Assembly (NCBI GenBank): GCA_030667705.1
Contig: DAOUVJ010000006.1
Location: forward strand, 1 to 44,048
DNA length: 44,048 nucleotides
Source of the DNA: Promethearchaeota archaeon
Lineage (GTDB): Archaea; Asgardarchaeota; Lokiarchaeia; Sigyniarchaeales; SOKP01
Direction: 5' to 3'
This document shows, piece by piece, positions 1 to 8,126 of this stretch (its first letter is position 1; every line of letters starts with the position of its first letter). The notes under the pieces were generated by a model. It was not told the DNA's origin. It searched no databases and saw only the letters and a program-made list of their open reading frames with translations. The translations under genes and the position numbers were made by a program.

Positions 1-940
1 AGCACTGGTGCAGACTTCCATCACCCTTTCGAGCGACTTCATCTTGACCAGGAATAGATCGACCGGCTTCGGGTATTATGGCTGCGACTCTTGGCCCTTT
101 TAGACCATTCTTCTGGCCTAATCCCTTAGAAGGATTCATCATATCCTTTTGGAACGGCAAAACCGTCCCTAAGTATATGGGTCTTCCTAATGTGATGATC
201 AGGTTGCAAGAATATCGGTTTCCCTATGCCTACGTGCCGCTAGACACTTAAGCTCGCCACAACCACAAACTCCCTGGCCAATGATTCCAGACTGATGATG
301 CAACCCTAGTCCTCTAAACTCTGATATTCTGTCACCAGAACTCATTCGTTCAGAATCTGTCCTTTCAGGCTGCATCCTTAATAAGCTATTTGGTTTCAAG
401 CGCTTTTCACGACCCTTCCGGGTTTCTTTTCATCTTTCGCTCACGCTACTACTTCACTATCGGTCTTGGGACATATTTAGATTTGCCAGCGTGTATCTGG
501 CATATTCGTACGAGAAAACCATCCCGCACTACTCGGGAACACTCACAGCAACCTTCCAAGTTACAGTTACGCGGCTATCACGCTCTATGGCTCAACTTTT
601 CAGGGGTATTCACCTTCTTTGGTGAGGTCGTATGAGGTCCACACACCACATTTCCATTAGGTTTCCCTAAGGATTCGGTTTGATCTGTTCCGCTTTCGCT
701 CGCCGTTACTAACGGAATCACGGTTGTTTTCTTTTCCTCCTGGTACTAAAATGTTTTACTTCCCAGGGTTCCTCTTCCCATATTGGGAATCTTGCGGATT
801 ATTGGGCCGCAAGGGGATGTCCTATTCGAGAATCTCGGGGTCAGCGTCTACATGCGACTAACCCGAGCTTATCGCAGCTTGTCACGCTCTTCATCAGTGC
901 CCAAGCCAAGATATCCACCAAATAGCGTAGGCGTATTGGC
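1..940 (-). rRNA. 23S ribosomal RNA, 5' portion (partial)
   Basis: The reverse complement reads as the 5' third of an archaeal large-subunit rRNA. It has the GGTGGAT element near the 5' end (plus 913-919), then the GATGAAG and AAGCTGCGATAAGC blocks (about 870-895), and much further in the CCCGAAGCCGGTCGATCTATT stretch close to the window edge. By comparison with known 23S genes the mature 5' end lies near 940, within about 10 bases. The gene runs off the left edge. It is conspicuously richer in G and C than the flanking DNA, as structured RNAs are in AT-rich genomes. No 16S gene or tRNA lies directly upstream of it, which is unusual (see findings). Confidence 0.95.
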
Positions 941-1079
941 TACTACTAAAGGAAAGATTCAGAATGCTCGTGTTAAGACTTGAATTTTTAAAAGCATTTT
1001 ATTAATTAAAATTACATAAATTGGAGACAATTACTAATTTAACCACATTAGATGTGATTAAAGTTTTTAAAGACTCTTT

Positions 1080-1330
1080 TGTTAAGGGGAGTTTGTTCCT
1101 ATGAGCATGAACTCATATTGGTCATACTTGGTTCGATACACTTAAACCAACCAAAGTGATGGTCATTTTAAGCACTCACCTCATGTTTCTCCAGTCACGC
1201 CGACCGAGGCCGATACTGGTGTACTTAAGTGAGGTCGAAACCAGCTATTGGTGCCATATCATCACGTATGGATGAGATGTTTTTCTCAACCAATAACTTA
1301 TCGATGATTTGAGGGTTAATCATTTAACCA
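1080..1330 (-). other. Structured GC-richer block in the 23S leader; no known RNA family recognised
   Basis: Between the 23S 5' end and the first protein gene this block is clearly less AT-rich than its surroundings and full of inverted repeats. ATGAG/CTCAT is at 1101-1116. CCAGT/ACTGG (1191-1219) encloses a short CGGC/GTCG hairpin, and CTCAC/GTGAG flanks that. ACCA/TGGT is near 1240-1252, and CCATA/TATGG at 1254-1272. No open reading frame fits. I read it as structured RNA, most simply the 5' leader or processing domain of the 23S precursor, because it sits directly upstream of 23S on the same strand. I looked for SRP RNA, RNase P RNA, 5S rRNA and a clear box C/D RNA and did not find their core motifs. 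Strand and extent are inferred. Confidence 0.4.
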
Positions 1331-1350
1331 TATTTTTAAAATTCATCGAC

Positions 1351-1361
1351 GAAATATAAGA
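1351..1361 (-). promoter_or_regulatory. Possible TATA box for 23S rRNA transcription
   Basis: On the minus strand this reads CTTATATTTC, a plausible archaeal TATA element about 25-30 bases before the start of the structured block and about 410 bases before mature 23S. If real, 23S has its own promoter and a long structured leader. AT-rich DNA makes chance matches common. Confidence 0.25.
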
Positions 1362-1381
1362 ATTTTTATTACATTAAAAAT

Positions 1382-1402
1382 TTTATGGTCGCATTCCATA
1401 AA
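1382..1402. repeat. Perfect 7-bp hairpin
   Basis: TTTATGG and CCATAAA flank a 7-base loop (TCGCATT). The arm TTTATGG recurs once more at about 1425-1431 without a partner. It lies between the divergent 23S and DUF72 units, and could be an operator or a transcript-end structure. No function can be assigned. Confidence 0.4.
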
Positions 1403-1634
1403 CTTTAAAAGGTAAAGGAAGAGCTTTATGGTCTTTTCTTGTTGTATTAATAATGAGATTATCCGTCATTTTTTTAATCTTGTTTAAATTGAAAGAATCA
1501 TAATAGAAGAAATTAATTGAGGAAATAAATATCGAAGATTCTGGCATATCACATTACAGTAACTTAAAATGTCCACAAGACATAGGCTTAATAAACAAAA
1601 TTACGAATGATATAGAAGAGTGTGAGGTGTGTTA

Positions 1635-2504
1635 ATGGAAAAAAATATTTTAATTGGAACCTCTGGTTGGGGGTACGATGAATGGGTTGGTCCTTTTTAT
1701 CCTAGGAGTTTAAAAAAAGAAGATTTTCTAGTATATTATTCCGAAATTTTTTATACGAACGAAATCAACACAACTTTTTATCATATGCCATCTGATTGGA
1801 TGGTAAAGAATTTGGTGAATAAAACACCAAACAATTTCCTTTTTTCAGTAAAACTTCCTAAATCTATAACTCATGAAAGTAAATTATCTTTAGATCATTG
1901 TAGTGATGATTTATTTAAATTTTTAAAACTAATGACGCCTTTTGTAGAAGCGAAGAAGCTTTTATCATTGTTAATTCAATTACCACCTTCATTTAAAAAA
2001 GAAAATCACTTTGATCTTTTAAAGGATTTCATTGATAATTGGCCAACTAATCCAAAAGAAGAAGGATATCATTTATCAATTGAATTTCGCCACAATTCAT
2101 GGATGGAAGATGAGGTTTTCAGGTTTTTGAAGAAAGAGCAATTAGTTTATTGTGGAGTTATTGAACCGTTATTACCTCCTAGAATGGACGTGACTAATGA
2201 TAATTTTGCTTATATTCGATTTCATGGTTATGGGGAAGATCCTTGGTTCAATTATCTTTTTTCTGATCAAGAAATTCAGCAATGGGCTCAATCTATATTA
2301 AAAGTCGTTCCGAAAGTCAAAAAAATGGGTATCTATTTTAATAATCATTATTCGGGATATGCTGTAAAAAACTCAATAATGATGATGAAAGCATTAGGTG
2401 TTAATCCAAAAAATGATCCCAAGAATGTGAGCATTTTAGATGTTAAAAAGAAGTCAGGAGTCTATTCCAAAAATCAAACAAGCTTAAATAAATTCCTAAC
2501 ATAA
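1635..2504 (+). CDS. DUF72 (YecE-like) TIM-barrel protein
   Basis: A 289-residue protein of the DUF72/YecE family, recognised from the N-terminal IGTSGWGYDEWVGPFYP block, the NTTFYHMPS segment and the later IEFRHNSW and YIRFHGYG motifs. The family forms a TIM-barrel; its biochemical role is unsettled. An upstream in-frame GTG (1629) exists. I prefer the ATG at 1635 because GAGGTG (1624-1629) matches the anti-Shine-Dalgarno CACCTCC seen at the 16S 3' end of this window and sits 5 bases before it. panE follows after 13 bases on the same strand, so the two are probably cotranscribed. Nothing in the sequence indicates the substrate. Confidence 0.85.
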   Translation: MEKNILIGTSGWGYDEWVGPFYPRSLKKEDFLVYYSEIFYTNEINTTFYHMPSDWMVKNLVNKTPNNFLFSVKLPKSITHESKLSLDHCSDDLFKFLKLMTPFVEAKKLLSLLIQLPPSFKKENHFDLLKDFIDNWPTNPKEEGYHLSIEFRHNSWMEDEVFRFLKKEQLVYCGVIEPLLPPRMDVTNDNFAYIRFHGYGEDPWFNYLFSDQEIQQWAQSILKVVPKVKKMGIYFNNHYSGYAVKNSIMMMKALGVNPKNDPKNVSILDVKKKSGVYSKNQTSLNKFLT

Positions 2505-2517
2505 TGTTGGATTATTA

Positions 2518-3531
2518 ATGAATATGTTAAATTCACCTAAAAATAAATTGAGGTTTGGGTTTATCGGTGCGGGCTCTATAGGTAGTCTATTTGGTGGTTT
2601 ATTAGCATCAGTTAAACGTGAAAATGTTTCTATTGAGATTGTTTTTTTTGGTAGAAAAGAACATTGTCAAGAAATTATGAAAAGGGGTCTAAAGATCCAG
2701 TCACATGGAGAAATCTTGAAAGTCAACAATATAATTGCATATGATAATCTCAAACTATTTGAGAAATTTATAAATGAAAACCCCAATTATCACTTTAATT
2801 TTCTTTTTATTTCTACAAAAACTCCTGATTTGGAAAAATCTTTAATCAAATTTAAAAATATAATTGATTCAAGTTCTTGGGTCATTATTTTACAAAATGG
2901 GATAGGTAATAAGGATATTGTAAGTCAGTTTTGTGAAAAAGAAAAAATCATAAGAATAATTACCTCTCATGGAGCGTTTATTAAGAACCCAGGTCAGATT
3001 TATCACGCTGGAGGTGGATTTACTAAAATTGGCTTTTCATTCATTAAATCTGATAAATTAAAAGACAACTCAATTTACAATGTACTTGAATTATTAAGAA
3101 ATTTACTTAATTCAAGTGGTTTAGAGACCGAGATTGTAGATGATATTAATATTGACTGTTGGGAAAAAGTGCTTGTAAATATTGGAATTAATGCATTAGG
3201 AGCAATTACTCGATTAAAAAATGGTCAATTATTAAAAAATGGGAAGTTAAAAAGTTTAATGAAAGAACTAGTTTTAGAAGCATTAATAGTAGCAAAGAAG
3301 AAAAAAATAAAACTCCCACAAAAAGATTATGTAAGAATAATGTACCAAGTAGCAGAAAAAACTAGTAATAACTTAAATTCCATGCTTCAAGATGTATTAA
3401 AAAATAAGATTACTGAAATAGATTTTATGAATGGTAAAATCATTCAATTTGCTGAGGAATTAAATTGTAATGTGCCTTTTAACAAAATTATAACATCACT
3501 TATTAAGGGGTTGGAAAAATCATATGCTTGA
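2518..3531 (+). CDS. panE: 2-dehydropantoate 2-reductase (ketopantoate reductase)
   Basis: A 337-residue ApbA/PanE-family enzyme that would reduce 2-dehydropantoate to pantoate with NAD(P)H, the entry step to coenzyme A. The N-terminal Rossmann signature GAGSIGSLFG (about residues 17-26), the segment VIILQNGIGN (about 123-132) and a helical C-terminal domain with CWEKVLVNIGINALGAIT (substrate-site region) support the call. Length is a little over the usual 300. It runs 13 bases behind the DUF72 gene and converges with the GNAT gene at 3534. The next two steps of the archaeal CoA route, pantoate kinase and phosphopantothenate synthetase, are at 26533 and 4154. Confidence 0.85.
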   Translation: MNMLNSPKNKLRFGFIGAGSIGSLFGGLLASVKRENVSIEIVFFGRKEHCQEIMKRGLKIQSHGEILKVNNIIAYDNLKLFEKFINENPNYHFNFLFISTKTPDLEKSLIKFKNIIDSSSWVIILQNGIGNKDIVSQFCEKEKIIRIITSHGAFIKNPGQIYHAGGGFTKIGFSFIKSDKLKDNSIYNVLELLRNLLNSSGLETEIVDDINIDCWEKVLVNIGINALGAITRLKNGQLLKNGKLKSLMKELVLEALIVAKKKKIKLPQKDYVRIMYQVAEKTSNNLNSMLQDVLKNKITEIDFMNGKIIQFAEELNCNVPFNKIITSLIKGLEKSYA

Positions 3532-3533
3532 GC

Positions 3534-4061
3534 TTATTTAGCTTTACAAACCATAAAGTACGCATTTTCCCCATCTCGATAATACTTATATTTGATGCTT
3601 TGAGTTGAAAAGTTATACTTTTTATATAGATTAATTGCTGGATAATTACTAACGCGGACTTCTAAAACAAATTCGTCTATTATTTTTTTCTTTATCTCTT
3701 CCATTGATTTTGTAAGAAGGGTTTGCGCTATTCCTAATCGTCTAGACACCTTAATAACGGCTATAGATACTAAGTGGCCTTTATTAGTTATTTTCAAACT
3801 ATCAATGGCAGGTACTTTTTCCACTCGCCACATGATATAACCTATAACGTTATTATTAATATCAACAGCTATTAAAAAAGATTCAGTAAAATTATCAAGA
3901 ATGCTTTTATAAAAAAAATAAGGATAATCTTCGGGTAACTCTTTCTCATTTATTTCAATTACACCTTCTAAGTCTTCTAAAGTACAGCGTCTAATTAAAA
4001 TTGGGTTACTTCCATTAATATTACTGAAATTTATTGTTCTAGTATCCTTATCTGTTCCCAT
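3534..4061 (-). CDS. GNAT N-acetyltransferase, archaeal Nat/RimI type
   Basis: A 175-residue single-domain GNAT protein. Family features are the N-terminal IRRCTLEDLEGVIEINEKEL and the PEDYPYFFY substrate segment. The acetyl-CoA motif A region is GHLVSIAVIKVSRRLGIAQ, followed by EVRVSNYPAINLYKKYNF. The closing YYRDGENAYFMV resembles archaeal N-alpha-acetyltransferases related to Ard1/Naa10. The CoA loop reads SRRLGIA rather than the usual R/QxxGxG/A consensus. It probably acetylates protein N-termini; the substrate is inferred only from family resemblance. The gene converges with panE (stop at 3531) and is followed on its own strand, upstream, by the PPS gene. Confidence 0.8.
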   Translation of the reverse strand: MGTDKDTRTINFSNINGSNPILIRRCTLEDLEGVIEINEKELPEDYPYFFYKSILDNFTESFLIAVDINNNVIGYIMWRVEKVPAIDSLKITNKGHLVSIAVIKVSRRLGIAQTLLTKSMEEIKKKIIDEFVLEVRVSNYPAINLYKKYNFSTQSIKYKYYRDGENAYFMVCKAK

Positions 4062-4153
4062 CGCTATTCATATTTGTAATTTAGTTATCGTAGACTAAGA
4101 AGCTAGCTATATATGATAATATTTTAGATTCTTTTAAGCTTTTTTAAATAATT

Positions 4154-4957
4154 TTATTTATTTAAGATGTTGAACGCCTTCTCTTTTTGCAAATTAATAT
4201 ATTCAATTATGAACTCCAAAGTATTTTGAATATTCTCTTTATTATTAAAAACATCTACAATCTTTTTTAACTGCTCTCTGGTATAATTTTTATATTTTAA
4301 TGCAATTTTCGTCATTCGTGGAAGTGTACGTATAATGTTATCAACGATGGTGATATCCGCCCAGATAGCTGTCCTGCTTAATGGATTTAGATCAACGGCA
4401 ATAACAGTTTTCCCTAATTTTTTCAATGCTTCTGTTCTATCGCCATCTTCTAAAGGTACGAATACAACATCACTTATTTTAATTCCATTACAATCTACAT
4501 TTCTTCGATTGCTCGATAATTCTTCAATTTCGACCATAGTGCTTTCATCGGTCCCAAGAATATTCTGAGCACCGGCTTCTTCCAATATGTGTTTTATTGC
4601 ATCTACTCTACCATTTTTTCGATAAAATAAATTTATTTCTAAGGGAGCGTTGAGTGTTTTTGAGAGTAATACTAGATCTTCGGGGCATAAAGCAGCTACA
4701 TTACCATTAACACTAATTACGGGATGTTGAGCTAAAAGTAATTGAGCAACTGCTGCTTTGATGGCCTGTATTGCAATCATATTTGTTTTTTCACCTAAAA
4801 TATAATCAAAACATTCACCTCGACCATGAGCTATTAATCCTGCTTCCGCAACTACTAATTTTTTCATTCCATCGATGATTTTATGACGATACATTAAACT
4901 TGTGATACGAGGATGATCCTTTGGAACTTTTACGTGGTTATTTTCATTGTCTTCCAT
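4154..4957 (-). CDS. 4-phosphopantoate--beta-alanine ligase (phosphopantothenate synthetase)
   Basis: A 267-residue COG1701/DUF137 protein, the archaeal phosphopantothenate synthetase. It joins 4-phosphopantoate to beta-alanine with ATP, replacing the bacterial PanC step after phosphorylation by pantoate kinase. Diagnostic blocks are VAEAGLIAHGRGECFDYILG (about residues 35-54), AVAQLLLAQHPVISVNGNVA, NLFYRKNGRVDAI, VPLEDGDRTEALKKLGKTVI and AVDLNPLSRTA. Length matches the family. Its partners panE and pok are also in this window but not adjacent. On the minus strand TACATATAAAG lies about 30 bases before the start codon, a position that suggests a short or leaderless transcript. Confidence 0.9.
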   Translation of the reverse strand: MEDNENNHVKVPKDHPRITSLMYRHKIIDGMKKLVVAEAGLIAHGRGECFDYILGEKTNMIAIQAIKAAVAQLLLAQHPVISVNGNVAALCPEDLVLLSKTLNAPLEINLFYRKNGRVDAIKHILEEAGAQNILGTDESTMVEIEELSSNRRNVDCNGIKISDVVFVPLEDGDRTEALKKLGKTVIAVDLNPLSRTAIWADITIVDNIIRTLPRMTKIALKYKNYTREQLKKIVDVFNNKENIQNTLEFIIEYINLQKEKAFNILNK

Positions 4958-4979
4958 TAAATTACCAACTCAATTGTAT

Positions 4980-4996
4980 TCGTACTTTATATGTAT
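4980..4996 (-). promoter_or_regulatory. TATA-like element for the PPS gene
   Basis: The short divergent spacer between the PPS and aRF1 genes contains, on the minus strand, TACATATAAAG about 25-35 bases upstream of the PPS start codon. Spacing fits a leaderless or near-leaderless archaeal transcript. I saw no equally clear element facing aRF1. Confidence 0.35.
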
Positions 4997-5052
4997 TGAA
5001 TATAACGAAAAACTATTAATCTTTTGATTCTTTTAATATCTAGTTGATAAGC

Positions 5053-6318
5053 ATGAGTACAGATGTAAAGAAAGGTAATGATCTTCAACGCTTCAAGGTT
5101 AAGCGGATGCTGGAAACTTTGAAGTCTAAGAAAGGTTTCCATACGGAATTAATTTCGTTATATATCCCTCATGATCGTAAACTTTCTGATGTTACTAATT
5201 ATTTGAAAAATGAAGTGAGTGAAAGTCAAAATATTAAATCGAAACTAACCAGGAAAAATGTATTAGATGGAATATCAACACTATTAGGAATGCTAAAAAA
5301 TTATCGTGAAGTTTCTGATAATGGAATAGTAATGTTTGCTGGTGCGATACCCCAAAATAACACACCCGGTACGGAACGGATGGAAAAATATATCATTGAA
5401 CCTCCTGAGAAAGTAAAAACGTTTAGGTACCACTGTGCTAGTGAATTTCTGACATGGGCTCTAGAAGAAATGTTAGAAACAAAAGAAACTTATGGATTAT
5501 TAGTAGTAGGAAGAAAGAAGTCGGCAGTAGGGTATTTAAGAGGAAATCATATGGAGGTAGTGAGAGAATTTACTTCTAATATACATGGAAAACATAAAGC
5601 AGGTGGTCAATCACAAAAACGATTTGAACGTTTGATTGAAGAAGGAGAAATTAGTTTCTATCGACATATTTCTAGTGAAGTAAATGAATTATTTTTGGGT
5701 ATGGAGGAATTACAAGGTATTTTTATAGGTGGTCCTGGTCCATCAAAAGAGAAATTTGTTAATGATGAAAGTTTAGATTACAGATTACGAGAAAAAATTC
5801 TTGATGTTGTAGATTTAGGCTATGGAGGAACTGAAGGATTAAGAGCTCTGGTTGATAAAGTAAAAAAACAGATTGAAAATGTTAAATATGTGAGAGAACA
5901 AAATATATGGCAAAACTTCATGAAGCACATCACTAGTGAAACAGGGATGGCTGTATATGGGCATGAAGAAGTTGAGCGAGCTTTAAATTTAAGTGCAGTA
6001 GAGACGTTAATAATGTCTGAACAATTAAAGCTATATAAGATTAAGAGAGAGTGCTCGAATTGTCAATATAATGATTATATAACATCAAAACAAATAAATA
6101 TTGATGAAACAAATGCAAATGTAGATACATGTCCAAATTGCAATTCTAACTCATTTAGAACTACAGGATTTTACCCGATCATTGAATATATGGGTGAAAT
6201 CGCAGAATCTTTGGGAAGCCATGTAGAGATTTTGTCTGCTGAAACAGAAGGAGGAGAAACCCTTAGAAGTACGTTTGGAGGAATTGTAGCTATTCTTAGA
6301 TATAAAATTGATTACTAA
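5053..6318 (+). CDS. prf1: Peptide chain release factor aRF1
   Basis: A 421-residue class I release factor of the eRF1 family; it reads all three stop codons in the A site and triggers peptide release. All functional motifs are visible: NIKS (about 60-63) and YHCASEF (about 126-132, the YxCxxxF motif) in the decoding domain, and GGQ (about 184-186) within KHKAGGQSQKRFERL for hydrolysis. The third domain carries an archaeal zinc pair, CSNC then CPNC. I start at the ATG at 5053; an in-frame TTG three codons earlier (5044) has no added support. The Get3-like gene begins 7 bases after the stop, so the two form an operon. Confidence 0.95.
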   Translation: MSTDVKKGNDLQRFKVKRMLETLKSKKGFHTELISLYIPHDRKLSDVTNYLKNEVSESQNIKSKLTRKNVLDGISTLLGMLKNYREVSDNGIVMFAGAIPQNNTPGTERMEKYIIEPPEKVKTFRYHCASEFLTWALEEMLETKETYGLLVVGRKKSAVGYLRGNHMEVVREFTSNIHGKHKAGGQSQKRFERLIEEGEISFYRHISSEVNELFLGMEELQGIFIGGPGPSKEKFVNDESLDYRLREKILDVVDLGYGGTEGLRALVDKVKKQIENVKYVREQNIWQNFMKHITSETGMAVYGHEEVERALNLSAVETLIMSEQLKLYKIKRECSNCQYNDYITSKQINIDETNANVDTCPNCNSNSFRTTGFYPIIEYMGEIAESLGSHVEILSAETEGGETLRSTFGGIVAILRYKIDY

Positions 6319-6325
6319 TTGAATT

Positions 6326-7300
6326 ATGATGTTAAATGAATTATTGCTGAATCTACAAATGGTTTTATTTGGTGGGAAAGGAGGAGTAGGTAAAACAACT
6401 TGTGCTTCAAGTTCTGCGATTTGGGCAGCAGAACAGGGCAGGAATACACTTATAATAAGTACGGATCCTGCTCATTCGTTAGGTGATAGCTTAGGAATTA
6501 GTTTACCACCGGGAATCCCAACTCCTGTTCCAGAAATAATGAATCTTACGGCATTAGAAATAAATCCTCAAGCAAATATAGCAGAATTTCAAGGTCTTAC
6601 AAATATAAATCCTATAGAAGATATAGGAGCATCTGGAATACCTTTTATGGAGGATTTAACTGATTTATCATCAATGAATCCTCCCGGAATAGATGAAACC
6701 TTAGCATTATTAAAAGTTCTTGAATTCATCGAAACTGAGCATAATTTTGATTTGATAATATTTGATACTGCACCTACTGGTCATACTCTTCGGTTTTTAA
6801 GTCTTCCTGAAACTTTATCAGGTTGGATAGGGAAATTACTGAAAATGAAAATGAAGCTTGGAAATATGTTTGGTGCTATTAAAAGTATGTTTGGAGGAGA
6901 GTCTAAGAAAGAAGATCAATCATTAGAGATATTAGAACGATTGAATGAGGCTATCCTCCGCGCTAAAAAAGATTTAACAGATCCCCTTAAAAGTTCTTTT
7001 GTGGTTGTTATGATTCCTGAAGAAATGGTAATATTAGAGACAGAACGGTTATTAAATGAATTAGTAAATTACCATATTCCAAATTCCAATATTATTATTA
7101 ATCAATTATATGAAGAAAATAGTGAATTATGTGAATTTTGTAAAGCCAGAAGGCGAATGCAACAAAAAAATCTAAATAAAATCAAAGAATTATTTATAAA
7201 AAAATGGAATAAAAATTTAATAGAAATACCTCTATTCCAAGATGAAATTAGAGAATATTTACCATTGAAAAAACTCTCGAATTATTTAATGAAAAATTAA
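6326..7300 (+). CDS. Get3/ArsA-type ATPase
   Basis: A 324-residue member of the Get3/ArsA P-loop ATPase family. It has the deviant Walker A GGKGGVGKTT (about 16-25), the switch I STDPAHSLGDS and the switch II FDTAPTGHTLRFL (about 147). Near the C terminus CEFC (CxxC) matches the zinc-binding dimer motif of eukaryotic Get3, which delivers tail-anchored membrane proteins. The ArsA arsenite-site cysteines and second ATPase half are absent, so Get3-like chaperone function is the better inference than arsenite export. A methionine-lysine-rich stretch (about 165-190) lies where Get3 has its client-binding helices. It follows prf1 by 7 bases, pairing translation termination with membrane-protein targeting. 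Confidence 0.88.
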   Translation: MMLNELLLNLQMVLFGGKGGVGKTTCASSSAIWAAEQGRNTLIISTDPAHSLGDSLGISLPPGIPTPVPEIMNLTALEINPQANIAEFQGLTNINPIEDIGASGIPFMEDLTDLSSMNPPGIDETLALLKVLEFIETEHNFDLIIFDTAPTGHTLRFLSLPETLSGWIGKLLKMKMKLGNMFGAIKSMFGGESKKEDQSLEILERLNEAILRAKKDLTDPLKSSFVVVMIPEEMVILETERLLNELVNYHIPNSNIIINQLYEENSELCEFCKARRRMQQKNLNKIKELFIKKWNKNLIEIPLFQDEIREYLPLKKLSNYLMKN

Positions 7301-7310
7301 GTAGATTTTA

Positions 7311-8126
7311 TTAATTATTGTAGATTTTTGTTAACTCTAATAATCCATTGAGCAAATTAAATTCTATTTCTGGACTATAAGTTTTACAATCGTTTATAAA
7401 ATTTTCAATATGAATTTTCATAGTCGAATTATCCCCTTTTTTACGTATTAGATCTTTACTAATTCCCATATTTTTTATTTTATAGTATATATCAATTTCC
7501 TCTTTGGGAATTCTCATTAGTGGAGTGATTGTTTTAATGGAATCATCTTGGTAATATATCCTTTGATATGGATCTTTACTGAATATTAACTGATTTAAAT
7601 AGATATTTGTACAATTAGTCAGATTATATCCTAATGCAAGGATATTTCCTCCTAAATCAATTGAAGCAATTTTTAATAATTGCAGTAAAAATGGTTCATC
7701 TTCAACAATCTCATTTGAATTTATAATGACTTGCTCAATTGAAAGTTTCTCACATAATTCTCTTGTTAGTTTAATATTAGTTCCTTCGTCAATTGATAAA
7801 GCAATGATTGGTTTTGTTCTGTAAACCTTTTCTTGAATTTTCTTAAGATTATAAAGAAGTATTATTGAATTTTTACTTCCAGATAATGCTACAATTATAT
7901 TATCTTTTGGATTCAGCATATTATATTTTGCGATTGTTTTTGAGATAATTTTTTCTATGCTCAATTTAAAACAATCTAAACAGAGAAATTGCCCGGAATG
8001 TCTTCTCTGTATTGTGGGAGATTTATTGCATTTGATGCATTTTTTTGATTCTAAAAAATTCTCTGAGTTGTTAAAACTTATCACCAATTGATATTTTATT
8101 TTAGAGCCAAAAAAGATTGAATCCAA
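7311..8126 (-). CDS. Degenerate TtuA/Ncs6-like PP-loop protein
   Basis: A 271-residue protein resembling TtuA/Ncs6 tRNA 2-thiolation enzymes: an N-terminal zinc ribbon with CIKC and CLDC (about 34-57) around RRHSGQFLC, then a PP-loop fold. The active-site motifs are altered. The PP-loop SGGKDS reads SGSKNS, the GHNxDD motif reads GYNLTNC, the mid-protein CxxC that binds the Fe-S cluster in TtuA is missing, and so is the C-terminal zinc ribbon. It may be a non-catalytic paralogue or have a changed substrate; function is unknown. The first 26 bases overlap the upstream protease gene. TTG or GTG codons about 13-14 residues in, just past that gene's stop, are alternative starts that keep the zinc ribbon. 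Confidence 0.65.
   Translation of the reverse strand: MDSIFFGSKIKYQLVISFNNSENFLESKKCIKCNKSPTIQRRHSGQFLCLDCFKLSIEKIISKTIAKYNMLNPKDNIIVALSGSKNSIILLYNLKKIQEKVYRTKPIIALSIDEGTNIKLTRELCEKLSIEQVIINSNEIVEDEPFLLQLLKIASIDLGGNILALGYNLTNCTNIYLNQLIFSKDPYQRIYYQDDSIKTITPLMRIPKEEIDIYYKIKNMGISKDLIRKKGDNSTMKIHIENFINDCKTYSPEIEFNLLNGLLELTKIYNN

Noticed and set aside
390-983. ORFs inside the left rRNA
   Set aside because: They lie within 23S rRNA and encode nothing recognisable.
1257-1263. Box C-like GTGATGA on the minus strand
   Set aside because: No D box CTGA at a usable distance, so no box C/D sRNA call.
1080-1330. SRP RNA, RNase P RNA or 5S rRNA in the structured block
   Set aside because: No SRP helix 8 core (CCGGAAGG..AGCAGCC), no RNase P P4 motifs (GGAAAGUCC, ACAGAA) and no full 5S pattern on either strand. 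A short stretch (TATCGAACCAAGTATGACC) recalls 5S loop C but the 3' half does not follow.
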